Of a stretch of 64,000 bases of DNA, positions 56,739-64,000 are shown in pieces. Location of the stretch: positions 62,001 to 126,000 of the forward strand of contig JAHJVE010000020.1 of assembly GCA_018828385.1 (NCBI GenBank), in the 5' to 3' direction. The DNA is from Gammaproteobacteria bacterium. GTDB taxonomy: Bacteria > Pseudomonadota > Gammaproteobacteria > Burkholderiales > Rhodocyclaceae. How positions within the stretch are numbered: the stretch's first letter is position 1; each line of letters opens with the position of its first letter. A program made the translations under genes and the position numbers. The notes beneath the pieces were generated by a model. That model was not told the DNA's origin. It saw only the letters and a list, made by a program, of their open reading frames with translations, and ran no database searches.

Positions 56739-57944
56739 TCAGGCCGGTTTGCGGCGCCAGCGCTGGTGGAGCAGGGCGGCCAGCCCGCCAAGCGAGAGCA
56801 GGCCGGCCATGCCGAGTGCCATGGTCAGGGTCGAACCCCACAGGGCAGGGACGATGAGGGCCGCCGAAATGCTGTTGAAGCCGGACTGGAAAAATGTCTG
56901 GCAGGAAGCGGCGAGGCCGCGCTGTTCGGGAAAAGGATCGAGGGCAAACAGGGTCAGGCTGGGCATGGCCAGCGACATGCCGGTGGTGTACACAAAGATG
57001 GGCATGACGCTCCATGGCAGCCCGGGCGGCAGCGCCAGATTGAGGGTCAGGTTGAAAGCGGCGGCGCAGCCCATGACCAGGTAGCCGATGAGCACGGTCC
57101 GGCTCGGCGAAATCCGGCCGGCCAGCCTCCCCGACAGCCCGGCGCCGCAGATCATGCCGGCCATGGCCGGGCCGAACAGCCAGAGAAAGCCGGTTTCCGG
57201 GACGCCAAGATGGGTCATCAGAAAGACCGGTGCCGACAGCACGTAGATGAAGAAGCCGCCGAAATTGAGCGACACCGCGGCGCAGGCAAACAGGAAGGGC
57301 GGCGAGGTCATCACCTTCCAGTAGGTGGCGCCGAGGTAGGCCGGGCGCAGCGACTGGCGTTTTTCCGGGGGCAGGGTTTCGGGCAGCAGTTTCCAGCAGG
57401 CCAGCCACAATGCTGCGGTCGACACGACCAAGAAGGCAAAAACCGAACGCCAGCCGAACCAGCTATGCAGCCAGCCGCCGATCACTGGGGCGATGGCCGG
57501 GGCCAGCGCAAACATCATGGTGATCTGCGACATCAGGCGCTGGGCCGCGGCGCCGTCGTACAGGTCGCGGACGATGGCGCGACCGATGACAATGCCGGCG
57601 CCGGCCGTGATGCCCTGCATGGCCCGCCAGAACCACAGGTGCTCGATGCGCGTGGCCAGCGTGCAGCCGGCCGACGCGACGGCGAACAGGCCAACGGCGA
57701 CGAGAATGACGTTGCGCCGGCCGAAACGGTCGGCAATGGCGCCATGCCACAGGGTCATGACGGCGAACGAGAGCAGGTAAATGGACAGCGTCTGCTGAAC
57801 TTCCAGCTGCGTGGCGTTGAGCTTTTCAGCGATTTCAGGGAAGGACGGCAGGTAGGCATCGATCGAAAACGGTCCGAGCGAGGCCAGCGAAGCCAGCAAA
57901 ATGGCGATGCCGCGCGTCTCGCGCCGGGTCTGGTGCTCAGCCAC
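56739..57944 (-). CDS. Bcr/CflA family multidrug efflux transporter
   Basis: 401 residues with twelve predicted helices. The start LGPFSIDAYLPSFPEIA and the motif A loop GAIADRFGRRNVIL are typical of the Bcr/CflA branch of the MFS, drug:H+ antiporters. FALAPAIAPVIGGWL is the branch-specific motif C. Its start overlaps the comM stop by 8 bp. Confidence 0.92.
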   Translation of the reverse strand: MAEHQTRRETRGIAILLASLASLGPFSIDAYLPSFPEIAEKLNATQLEVQQTLSIYLLSFAVMTLWHGAIADRFGRRNVILVAVGLFAVASAGCTLATRIEHLWFWRAMQGITAGAGIVIGRAIVRDLYDGAAAQRLMSQITMMFALAPAIAPVIGGWLHSWFGWRSVFAFLVVSTAALWLACWKLLPETLPPEKRQSLRPAYLGATYWKVMTSPPFLFACAAVSLNFGGFFIYVLSAPVFLMTHLGVPETGFLWLFGPAMAGMICGAGLSGRLAGRISPSRTVLIGYLVMGCAAAFNLTLNLALPPGLPWSVMPIFVYTTGMSLAMPSLTLFALDPFPEQRGLAASCQTFFQSGFNSISAALIVPALWGSTLTMALGMAGLLSLGGLAALLHQRWRRKPA

Positions 57945-59433
57945 GGGCGAAACGTCGATACTGGATGGCCTCGGCGACGTGGGCGGCGCGGATGTCGTCG
58001 CTGGCAGCCAGATCGGCGATGGTCCGGGCGACTTTGAGGATGCGGTGCCAGGCGCGGGCCGACAGGTCGAGTTGGGTCGTCGCCTGTTGCAGCAGCTTGT
58101 TGCCGGCGGCGTCGGGCTGGCAGTCGGCGTCGACTTCCTTGGTGCTCAGGCGGGCGTTCGGTTTTTGCTGCCGGGCGTGCTGGCGGTTCTGGGCCTGCTC
58201 GACGCGCGCCCGAACGGTCGCCGACGATTCGCCGTCACTCTTGCCGGAAAGGCTTTCGGCAAGCAGGGCAGGCACTTCGATGATCAAATCGATGCGGTCG
58301 AGGAAAGGCCCGGAGAGCTTGCCGCGATAGCGCGCGATCTGGTCCGGCGAGCATCGGCATTTGCCTTTGGTCGAGCCATGATGCCCACATGGACACGGAT
58401 TCATTGCCGCGATGAGCTGGAACTCGGCCGGAAACTCGGCCTGCCGGGCGGCGCGGGCAATGTGCACGCGCCCGGATTCGAGCGGCTCGCGCAGGGTTTC
58501 GAGCACTTTTCGGTCAAATTCCGGCAGTTCATCCAAAAACAAAATTCCCTGATGCGCCAGACTGATTTCGCCGGGCCGTGGCGGATTGCCGCCGCCGACC
58601 AGCGCTACCGCCGAGGCAGTATGGTGCGGCTGGCGGTAAGGGCGCAGGCCGAAGGCTTCCGGCCGGAACTGGCCGACCAGCGACAGCACAGCGGCCGAGG
58701 CCTTGGCCGCTTCGCCCTGCAAGGCCGGCATGAGGCCGGGCAGGCGGGCGGCGAGCATCGATTTGCCGGAGCCGGGCGGGCCGACCATCAACAGGGAATG
58801 GTTGCCGGCGGCGGCGATTTCCAGCGCCCGCTTGGCCTGCGACTGACCGCGGACCTCGGCAAGGTCGGCGAAAATTGGCTGATTTTCCGGGTTGACCGTA
58901 GCAATCGCCTGCGCCAGCGTCTCGCGCTCGGCGAGATGGGCGCAGACGTCGAGCAGCGAACGGGCGGCGAGGATTTCGTTGCTGCCGATCAGCGCCGCTT
59001 CGCGGGCACTCGCTTCGGGCAGGATGAAATGCTTGCCGTGGCCGGCCGTTTGCAGGGCCATGGCCAGCGCGCCGCGAATCGGGCGCAGCTCGCCAGACAA
59101 CGACAACTCGCCGGCAAATTCGTAATCGGCCAGGTGTTTGGCCGGTATCTGGTCGCTGGCGGCCAGGATGCCGAGCGCGATGGGCAGGTCGAAACGGCCG
59201 GACTCCTTGGGCAGGTCGGCCGGCGCCAGATTGACCGTAATTCGTTTGGACGGAAATTCAAACCCGGAATTGATGATGGCGGCACGAACGCGATCGCGCG
59301 CTTCCTTGACTTCGGTGTCCGGCAAACCGACCAGGGTGAAGCTGGGCAAACCGCTGGCCAGATGTGCCTCGACCGTCACCGGCGGCGCGTTGAGGCCATC
59401 CAGTCCGCGACTGTGAGCGATGGCCAGTGCCAT
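57937..59433 (-). CDS. comM: ComM/YifB-family Mg-chelatase-like AAA+ ATPase
   Basis: 498 residues. N-terminal Lon-like domain (ITVNLAPADLPKESGRFDL), AAA+ core with Walker A VGPPGSGKSMLAARL and Walker B FLDELPEF, then a conserved MNPCPCGHHG and a C-terminal helical domain. ComM is a branch-migration helicase acting in natural transformation; YifB members are its relatives. A repeat copy lies in the linker between the two domains (AQAIATVNPENQPIF). Confidence 0.93.
   Translation of the reverse strand: MALAIAHSRGLDGLNAPPVTVEAHLASGLPSFTLVGLPDTEVKEARDRVRAAIINSGFEFPSKRITVNLAPADLPKESGRFDLPIALGILAASDQIPAKHLADYEFAGELSLSGELRPIRGALAMALQTAGHGKHFILPEASAREAALIGSNEILAARSLLDVCAHLAERETLAQAIATVNPENQPIFADLAEVRGQSQAKRALEIAAAGNHSLLMVGPPGSGKSMLAARLPGLMPALQGEAAKASAAVLSLVGQFRPEAFGLRPYRQPHHTASAVALVGGGNPPRPGEISLAHQGILFLDELPEFDRKVLETLREPLESGRVHIARAARQAEFPAEFQLIAAMNPCPCGHHGSTKGKCRCSPDQIARYRGKLSGPFLDRIDLIIEVPALLAESLSGKSDGESSATVRARVEQAQNRQHARQQKPNARLSTKEVDADCQPDAAGNKLLQQATTQLDLSARAWHRILKVARTIADLAASDDIRAAHVAEAIQYRRFARG
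58870..58909 (+). repeat. Dispersed 37-bp repeat, copy in comM linker
   Basis: AAAATTGGCTGATTTTCC then GGGTTGACCGTAGCAATC. The gene runs the other way and reads it as AIATVNPENQPI, just before the AAA+ domain. Confidence 0.9.
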
Positions 59434-59446
59434 GCAGGTGTTTGGC

Positions 59447-59689
59447 TTATTGGCCCGAGCGGGATTTTTCCAGCGCGTCGACGCGGGCTTCGAGATCCTT
59501 GAGCTTTTCGCGGGTGCGGGCCAGCACTTGCGCCTGAACGTCGAATTCTTCGCGGGTCACCAGATCGAGCTTGGCGAAAAAGCCGCTCATCACCATCTTG
59601 GCGTTCTTTTCGATGTCCTTGGCCGGCGAATTGGCCAGCAGGGCGCTGATCTTGGCGCCGAATTCTTCGAGTGTCTTGGGGTCGAGCAT
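59447..59689 (-). CDS. ubiK: Ubiquinone biosynthesis accessory factor UbiK
   Basis: 80 residues. An N-terminal amphipathic helix (LEEFGAKISALLANSP), then the conserved NAKMVMSGFFAKLDLVTREEFD and a C-terminal coiled coil that trimerises, matching the UbiK/YqiC (BMFP) family. It assists the aerobic ubiquinone hydroxylase complex. An AGGACAT ribosome site precedes the ATG. Small, but well conserved. Confidence 0.9.
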   Translation of the reverse strand: MLDPKTLEEFGAKISALLANSPAKDIEKNAKMVMSGFFAKLDLVTREEFDVQAQVLARTREKLKDLEARVDALEKSRSGQ

Positions 59690-59778
59690 GATGTCCTCCG
59701 TGGGGTTTTGAGTTTAACACAGCGGAATTTTTACGGATTTGGCAGCTTGCTCGCCACTGGTGCGTGACGATCTGTAAC

Positions 59779-59808
59779 TGCACTGTAATGGTGCGACAAA
59801 ATGGTGCA
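59779..59808 (+). promoter_or_regulatory. Two overlapping NtrC binding sites
   Basis: TGCACTGTAATGGTGCG (59779-59795) and TGCGACAAAATGGTGCA (59792-59808) each match the NtrC site TGCACC-N5-GGTGCA closely. They lie about 50-80 bp upstream of the sigma-54 promoter of the porin-glnK-amtB genes, the usual enhancer distance. Confidence 0.8.
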
Positions 59809-59827
59809 TGACTTGGTAACTTGCCAG

Positions 59828-59840
59828 CAATCCTTTGATT
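59828..59840 (+). promoter_or_regulatory. IHF site between NtrC sites and promoter
   Basis: CAATCCTTTGATT matches the reverse IHF consensus (YAANNNNTTGATW) exactly and lies between the NtrC sites and the -24 element, where DNA bending is needed for looping. Confidence 0.65.
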
Positions 59841-59858
59841 TTGATCAAAAAAATCACC

Positions 59859-59874
59859 TGGCACACCTTCTGCT
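59859..59874 (+). promoter_or_regulatory. Sigma-54 promoter of porin-glnK-amtB
   Basis: TGGCACACCTTCTGCT with GG and GC separated by exactly 10 bp. It lies 58 bp upstream of the porin start, with an AGGAGAG ribosome site at 59921-59927. Confidence 0.82.
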
Positions 59875-59931
59875 ATTGTTGAACTGCACAAATTTTGTTT
59901 TTCACTTTAATCAATCAGTAGGAGAGATAAC

Positions 59932-60705
59932 ATGAAGAAGTCACTCGTCGCCTTGGCCATCGTTGGCGCCTTTGCTGCCCCGGCCTTTGCCGAAGAAGCT
60001 CCGGCCAGCCCGCACAGCGTTACGGCCAACGTCACTTTGGCCAGCGATTATATTTTCCGTGGTGTTAGCCAGTCCCAGAGCCAGCCCGCCATCCAGGGTG
60101 GTTTCGATTACAGCCATTCTTCCGGCGTCTATGTTGGTACCTGGGCTTCGAACGTGGGCTGGGTAACGCGCAGCGACTATTCCGCCAAGGACAACAACAG
60201 CATGGAGTGGGACTTCTATGCTGGTTATCGTGGCGGGTTTGCCGAAGACTTTACCTATGACGTCGGCGCCATCAAGTATTACTACCCGGGTTCCGGCAAC
60301 GGCAACGCGACTGCCGACTCCACCGAAGTCTACGCCGCCATCGGCTGGAAGTTCATCACCCTGAAGTACAGCTATGCTGTTTCTTCCTACCTCTTCGGCT
60401 GGACCGGCACTGCCGGTGAGAAGACCCGCGGTTCTGGCTACATCGACCTGTCGGCCAGCTACGATCTGGGTAACGGTTGGGGCATCAACGGGCACGTCGG
60501 TCATCAGGACATCAAGGACAACACCAATGCTTCGTATACCGACTGGAAGCTCGGCGTAAGCAAGGATGTCGGCTTTGGCGTCGTTGGTCTGGCTTACACC
60601 GGCACCGACGCTGAAGGCTGCGACGACGCCAGCGTGGCTTATTGCTGGAACGGTAAGGATGTGGCCAAAGATACGGCCGTCCTGTCCTTCACCAAGTCTT
60701 TCTAA
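59932..60705 (+). CDS. TorF family putative porin
   Basis: 257 residues. Signal peptide MKKSLVALAIVGAFAAPAFA, then repeated amphipathic strands of a beta-barrel ending in the aromatic C-terminus SFTKSF. The stretch VTLASDYIFRGVSQSQSQPAI is the hallmark of this family (TorF/TIGR02001-like). Outer-membrane channel, substrate unknown; here it is under nitrogen control, so passage of ammonium or small nitrogen compounds is possible. First gene of the operon with glnK and amtB. Confidence 0.9.
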   Translation: MKKSLVALAIVGAFAAPAFAEEAPASPHSVTANVTLASDYIFRGVSQSQSQPAIQGGFDYSHSSGVYVGTWASNVGWVTRSDYSAKDNNSMEWDFYAGYRGGFAEDFTYDVGAIKYYYPGSGNGNATADSTEVYAAIGWKFITLKYSYAVSSYLFGWTGTAGEKTRGSGYIDLSASYDLGNGWGINGHVGHQDIKDNTNASYTDWKLGVSKDVGFGVVGLAYTGTDAEGCDDASVAYCWNGKDVAKDTAVLSFTKSF

Positions 60706-61128
<423 letters not shown>

Positions 61129-61140
61129 GGAGCCTAAATA

Positions 61141-62619
61141 ATGAAACGTCTATTCGCATTGCTGGCTCTGGTCGGCGCCGTCACGCTCGGCGCTCCGGCC
61201 TGGGCTGAAGAAAAGGCTGCCGAGCCGGTCGCGGCTGCGGCCGTGGTCGCCGAGCCGGCGGCTGTCGCCGCTGAAGCGGTCGCCCCGGTTGCCGAAGCCG
61301 CCCCGGCTCCGGTCCTGAGCAAGGCCGACAACGCCTGGATCATGGTTTGTGCCGCACTGGTCATCCTCATGTCCATCCCCGGCCTGGCCCTGTTCTACGG
61401 CGGTCTGGTCCGCACCAAGAACATGCTGTCGGTGCTCATGCAGGTCTTCGTGACCTTCTCGCTGATCTCGGTTCTCTGGGTGATCTACGGCTACTCGGCC
61501 GCCTTCACCGAGGGCAACGCGTTCTTCGGCGTGCTCGACAAGCTCTTCCTCAAGGGCGTCACCCCGGATTCGCTGGGTGCCACGTTCTCCAAGGGCGTTT
61601 CGATCTCCGAGCTGACCTTCGTGATCTTCCAGGGCGCTTTTGCCGCCATCACCTGCGGCCTGATCGTCGGTGCCTTCGCCGAACGCGCCAAGTTCGCCGC
61701 CGTGCTGGTCTTCATGGTCATCTGGTTCACGCTGTCATACATCCCGATGGCGCACATGGTCTGGTACTGGGCGGGTCCTGATGCCTACATCAACGCTGCT
61801 GCCGCCGATGCTGCCGGCGCCACTGCAGGCTTCCTGTTCCAGAAGGGCGCGCTCGACTTCGCCGGCGGTACCGTTGTGCATATCAACGCCGCTGTCGCCG
61901 GTCTGGTTGGTGCCTACATGGTTGGCAAGCGTACCGGCCTCGGCAACGTCTCGATGGCCCCGCACTCCCTGACCTTCACGATGATCGGTGCTTCCCTGCT
62001 GTGGGTGGGCTGGTTCGGCTTCAACGCCGGCTCCGCTCTCGAAGCCTCTGGCGGTTCTGCTCTGGCCATGGTCAACACCTGGGTGGCAACAGCTTGTGCC
62101 GCACTGTCCTGGATGTTTGCTGAATGGATGCTCAAGGGCAAGCCCTCGATGCTGGGTGCTGCTTCCGGTGCGGTTGCCGGTCTGGTGGCGATCACCCCGG
62201 CGGCCGGCTTCGTCGGCATCATGGGTGGCATCATCATCGGCCTGCTGGCTGGTGTGGTCTGCCTGTGGGGCGTCAATGGCCTGAAGAAGATCCTCGGTGC
62301 TGACGACTCGCTCGACGTCTTCGGCGTGCATGGTATCGGCGGCATCCTCGGCGCCATCCTGACCGGTGTCTTCGTCGATCCGGCCCTCGGCGGCACGGGC
62401 GTCTATGACTACGTGGCCAACGCTGTTGCCCCGTTCGACATGACGACGCAAGTGATCAGCCAGCTGTGGGGTGTCGGTACCGTCATCGTCTGGTCGGGTG
62501 TGGTTTCCGTGGTCGCTTACAAGCTGGTCGATATCGTTATCGGTCTGCGTGTGCCGGAAGAAGAAGAGCGTGAAGGTCTCGACCTCACCTCGCACGGCGA
62601 AAGCGCTTACCACCACTAA
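61141..62619 (+). CDS. amtB: Ammonium transporter AmtB
   Basis: 492 residues. Signal peptide (LLALVGAVTLGAPAWA) and an unusual Ala/Glu/Pro-rich stretch of about 45 residues precede the first helix. Eleven membrane segments follow. The twin pore histidines are in VVHINAAVAGLVGAYM and VFGVHGIGGILGAI. The gate and recruitment residues around YGGLVRTKN are intact. It conducts ammonium, gated by GlnK. Confidence 0.96.
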   Translation: MKRLFALLALVGAVTLGAPAWAEEKAAEPVAAAAVVAEPAAVAAEAVAPVAEAAPAPVLSKADNAWIMVCAALVILMSIPGLALFYGGLVRTKNMLSVLMQVFVTFSLISVLWVIYGYSAAFTEGNAFFGVLDKLFLKGVTPDSLGATFSKGVSISELTFVIFQGAFAAITCGLIVGAFAERAKFAAVLVFMVIWFTLSYIPMAHMVWYWAGPDAYINAAAADAAGATAGFLFQKGALDFAGGTVVHINAAVAGLVGAYMVGKRTGLGNVSMAPHSLTFTMIGASLLWVGWFGFNAGSALEASGGSALAMVNTWVATACAALSWMFAEWMLKGKPSMLGAASGAVAGLVAITPAAGFVGIMGGIIIGLLAGVVCLWGVNGLKKILGADDSLDVFGVHGIGGILGAILTGVFVDPALGGTGVYDYVANAVAPFDMTTQVISQLWGVGTVIVWSGVVSVVAYKLVDIVIGLRVPEEEEREGLDLTSHGESAYHH

Positions 62620-62645
62620 GATTAATCTCTGTAGTCTCTCTCCTT

Positions 62646-62672
62646 CGGGCACCTTCGGGTGCCCGTTTTTTT
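62646..62672 (+). terminator. Intrinsic terminator of the glnK-amtB operon
   Basis: Perfect 8-bp stem CGGGCACC/GGTGCCCG with a TTCG loop and seven T (62666-62672), 27 bp after the amtB stop. Confidence 0.93.
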
Positions 62673-62683
62673 GCCCGGAGGGA

Positions 62684-62721
62684 TTTCGATTTTGGCGGTT
62701 TTTCCCGGTTGACCGTGGGAA
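62684..62721 (+). repeat. Dispersed 37-bp repeat, intergenic copy
   Basis: CGATTTTGGCGGTTTTTCCC then GGTTGACCGTGGGAAC, between the amtB terminator and the convergent isochorismatase-family gene. Confidence 0.9.
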
Positions 62722-62738
62722 CGACGGCCGGCCGCTGC

Positions 62739-63281
62739 TTACTTGATGAGCGGCAGGAGTTGGCGGAAGTCAGCGGTGCCGGCCTGATGCAGCCACTCGA
62801 AGAGGACCATTTCCGTGGTGACGATCTGCACGCCACCGGCCCGCAGGCGCTCGATGGCGGCACGGTGGTTTTCCGGGGTCCGCGACGAGGCGGCGTCGGC
62901 GACGAGATAGACCTCGAAACCGGCAGCCTGCAGGCCGAAAGCCGTTTGCAGCACGCAAACATGCGTTTCCGTACCGGTCAGCAGGACTTGCGGCCGTTTG
63001 GCGGCGCGTAGCAGATCGATGACGCCGGGTTCCGCGGCACAGGAAAAATGCGTTTTTTCGAAAAACCGGGCGTCGACCGCAGCAGTGCGGATGGCGTCGA
63101 GGCTGGGCCCGAGGCCCTTGACGTATTGCTCGGAAACGAAGGCCGGCACGCCGAGTTGCCGCGCCCCTTCGAGCAGGCGAACCGCATTGGCGGTGACCCG
63201 CTCGCTATCGTGAATGGCCGGCGCCAGCTTTTGCTGGATATCGACGACGAGCAGCAGCGAATCGGCGCGGCGGATCAGCAT
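62739..63281 (-). CDS. Isochorismatase-family cysteine hydrolase
   Basis: 180 residues. Catalytic triad of the family: Asp14 in LLVVDIQQKL, Lys in RFFEKTHFSC and Cys in TGTETHVCVLQTAFGL, with the usual cis-peptide before HVC. Closest in style to YcaC-like hydrolases; the substrate is unknown. It follows purU by 3 bp on the same strand, so the two are probably co-transcribed. Confidence 0.9.
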   Translation of the reverse strand: MLIRRADSLLLVVDIQQKLAPAIHDSERVTANAVRLLEGARQLGVPAFVSEQYVKGLGPSLDAIRTAAVDARFFEKTHFSCAAEPGVIDLLRAAKRPQVLLTGTETHVCVLQTAFGLQAAGFEVYLVADAASSRTPENHRAAIERLRAGGVQIVTTEMVLFEWLHQAGTADFRQLLPLIK

Positions 63282-63284
63282 GAT

Positions 63285-64000
<716 letters not shown>

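Noticed and set aside
59228-59240. ATTGACCGTAATTCG in comM as a further copy of the dispersed repeat
   Set aside because: It encodes ITVNLAPADLP, which is conserved in the whole ComM/YifB family, and the flanks do not match the repeat.
63050-63090. TTTTTTCGAAAAACCGGGC...GACCGCAGCA in the isochorismatase-family gene as a degenerate repeat
   Set aside because: Some similarity, but the encoded FFEKTHFS is conserved in the enzyme family and the core has several changes.

Overview
The window is about 64 kb of a GC-rich, gene-dense chromosome, most like a betaproteobacterium of the Rhodocyclales (Dechloromonas/Azonexus-like). This rests on gene order (a DUF4390 gene, ntrY-ntrX, trkA-trkH, hemE, priA), an SAH riboswitch in front of metH, a TorF-type porin in front of glnK-amtB, and a Bcr/CflA-comM-ubiK block. 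I see no phage, insertion sequence or CRISPR array.

Layout. 1-9.9 kb: NtrY/NtrX-type two-component pair, Trk potassium uptake, hemE, a DnaA-box-containing gap, and priA. 9.9-17.7 kb: a calcium-binding-like protein, a four-gene minus-strand operon (methyltransferase-like, ROK kinase, MOSC protein, MFS transporter), Hpt and CheZ-like signalling proteins, a cell-wall amidase and murB. 17.7-24.3 kb: a TAXI-TRAP uptake operon (binding protein, fused permease, DUF1850) followed by its DctB/DctD-type two-component pair, with a sigma-54 promoter in front. 24.5-26 kb: a small accessory patch with a ParE/RHH toxin-antitoxin pair and an AT-richer membrane ORF. 26-34.6 kb: SAH-riboswitch-controlled metH, an OsmC-YcaO protein flanked by 46-bp direct repeats, an ADP-ribosylglycohydrolase homologue and a YghU-type GST. 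34.7-44.3 kb: a histidine kinase/NtrC-type regulator pair, a putative selenate ABC transporter (interrupted by a foreign-looking small gene), a DsrE protein and a PAS histidine kinase.

44.7-56.2 kb is a selenium/formate region. It encodes an Fdn-type formate dehydrogenase whose alpha subunit is read through an in-frame UGA at residue 196 with a SECIS-like hairpin directly after it, plus fdnH, fdnI, fdhE, selA, an FMN-reductase-like protein, a MOSC protein, selB, tRNA-Sec(UCA), a GcvH-like protein, a DsrE-like protein and mobA. Together with the upstream transporter it covers proposed selenium import, Sec synthesis and insertion, molybdenum cofactor maturation and the target enzyme. 56.2-64 kb: a BamE-like lipoprotein, Bcr/CflA transporter, comM and ubiK on the minus strand; then an NtrC/IHF/sigma-54-controlled porin-glnK-amtB operon; then an isochorismatase-family hydrolase and the 3' part of purU.

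The most unusual signal is a dispersed repeat of about 37 bp (core CCGGTTGACCGTAGCAATC, with a T-rich left half). I count 12 clear copies and 4 degenerate candidates, on both strands. Many lie inside essential-type genes and are read in different frames without breaking them. One copy encodes most of a signal peptide. Five lie in the selenium genes (two clear, three degenerate). This resembles in behaviour the protein-coding palindromic elements of Rickettsia; I do not recognise this family by name.
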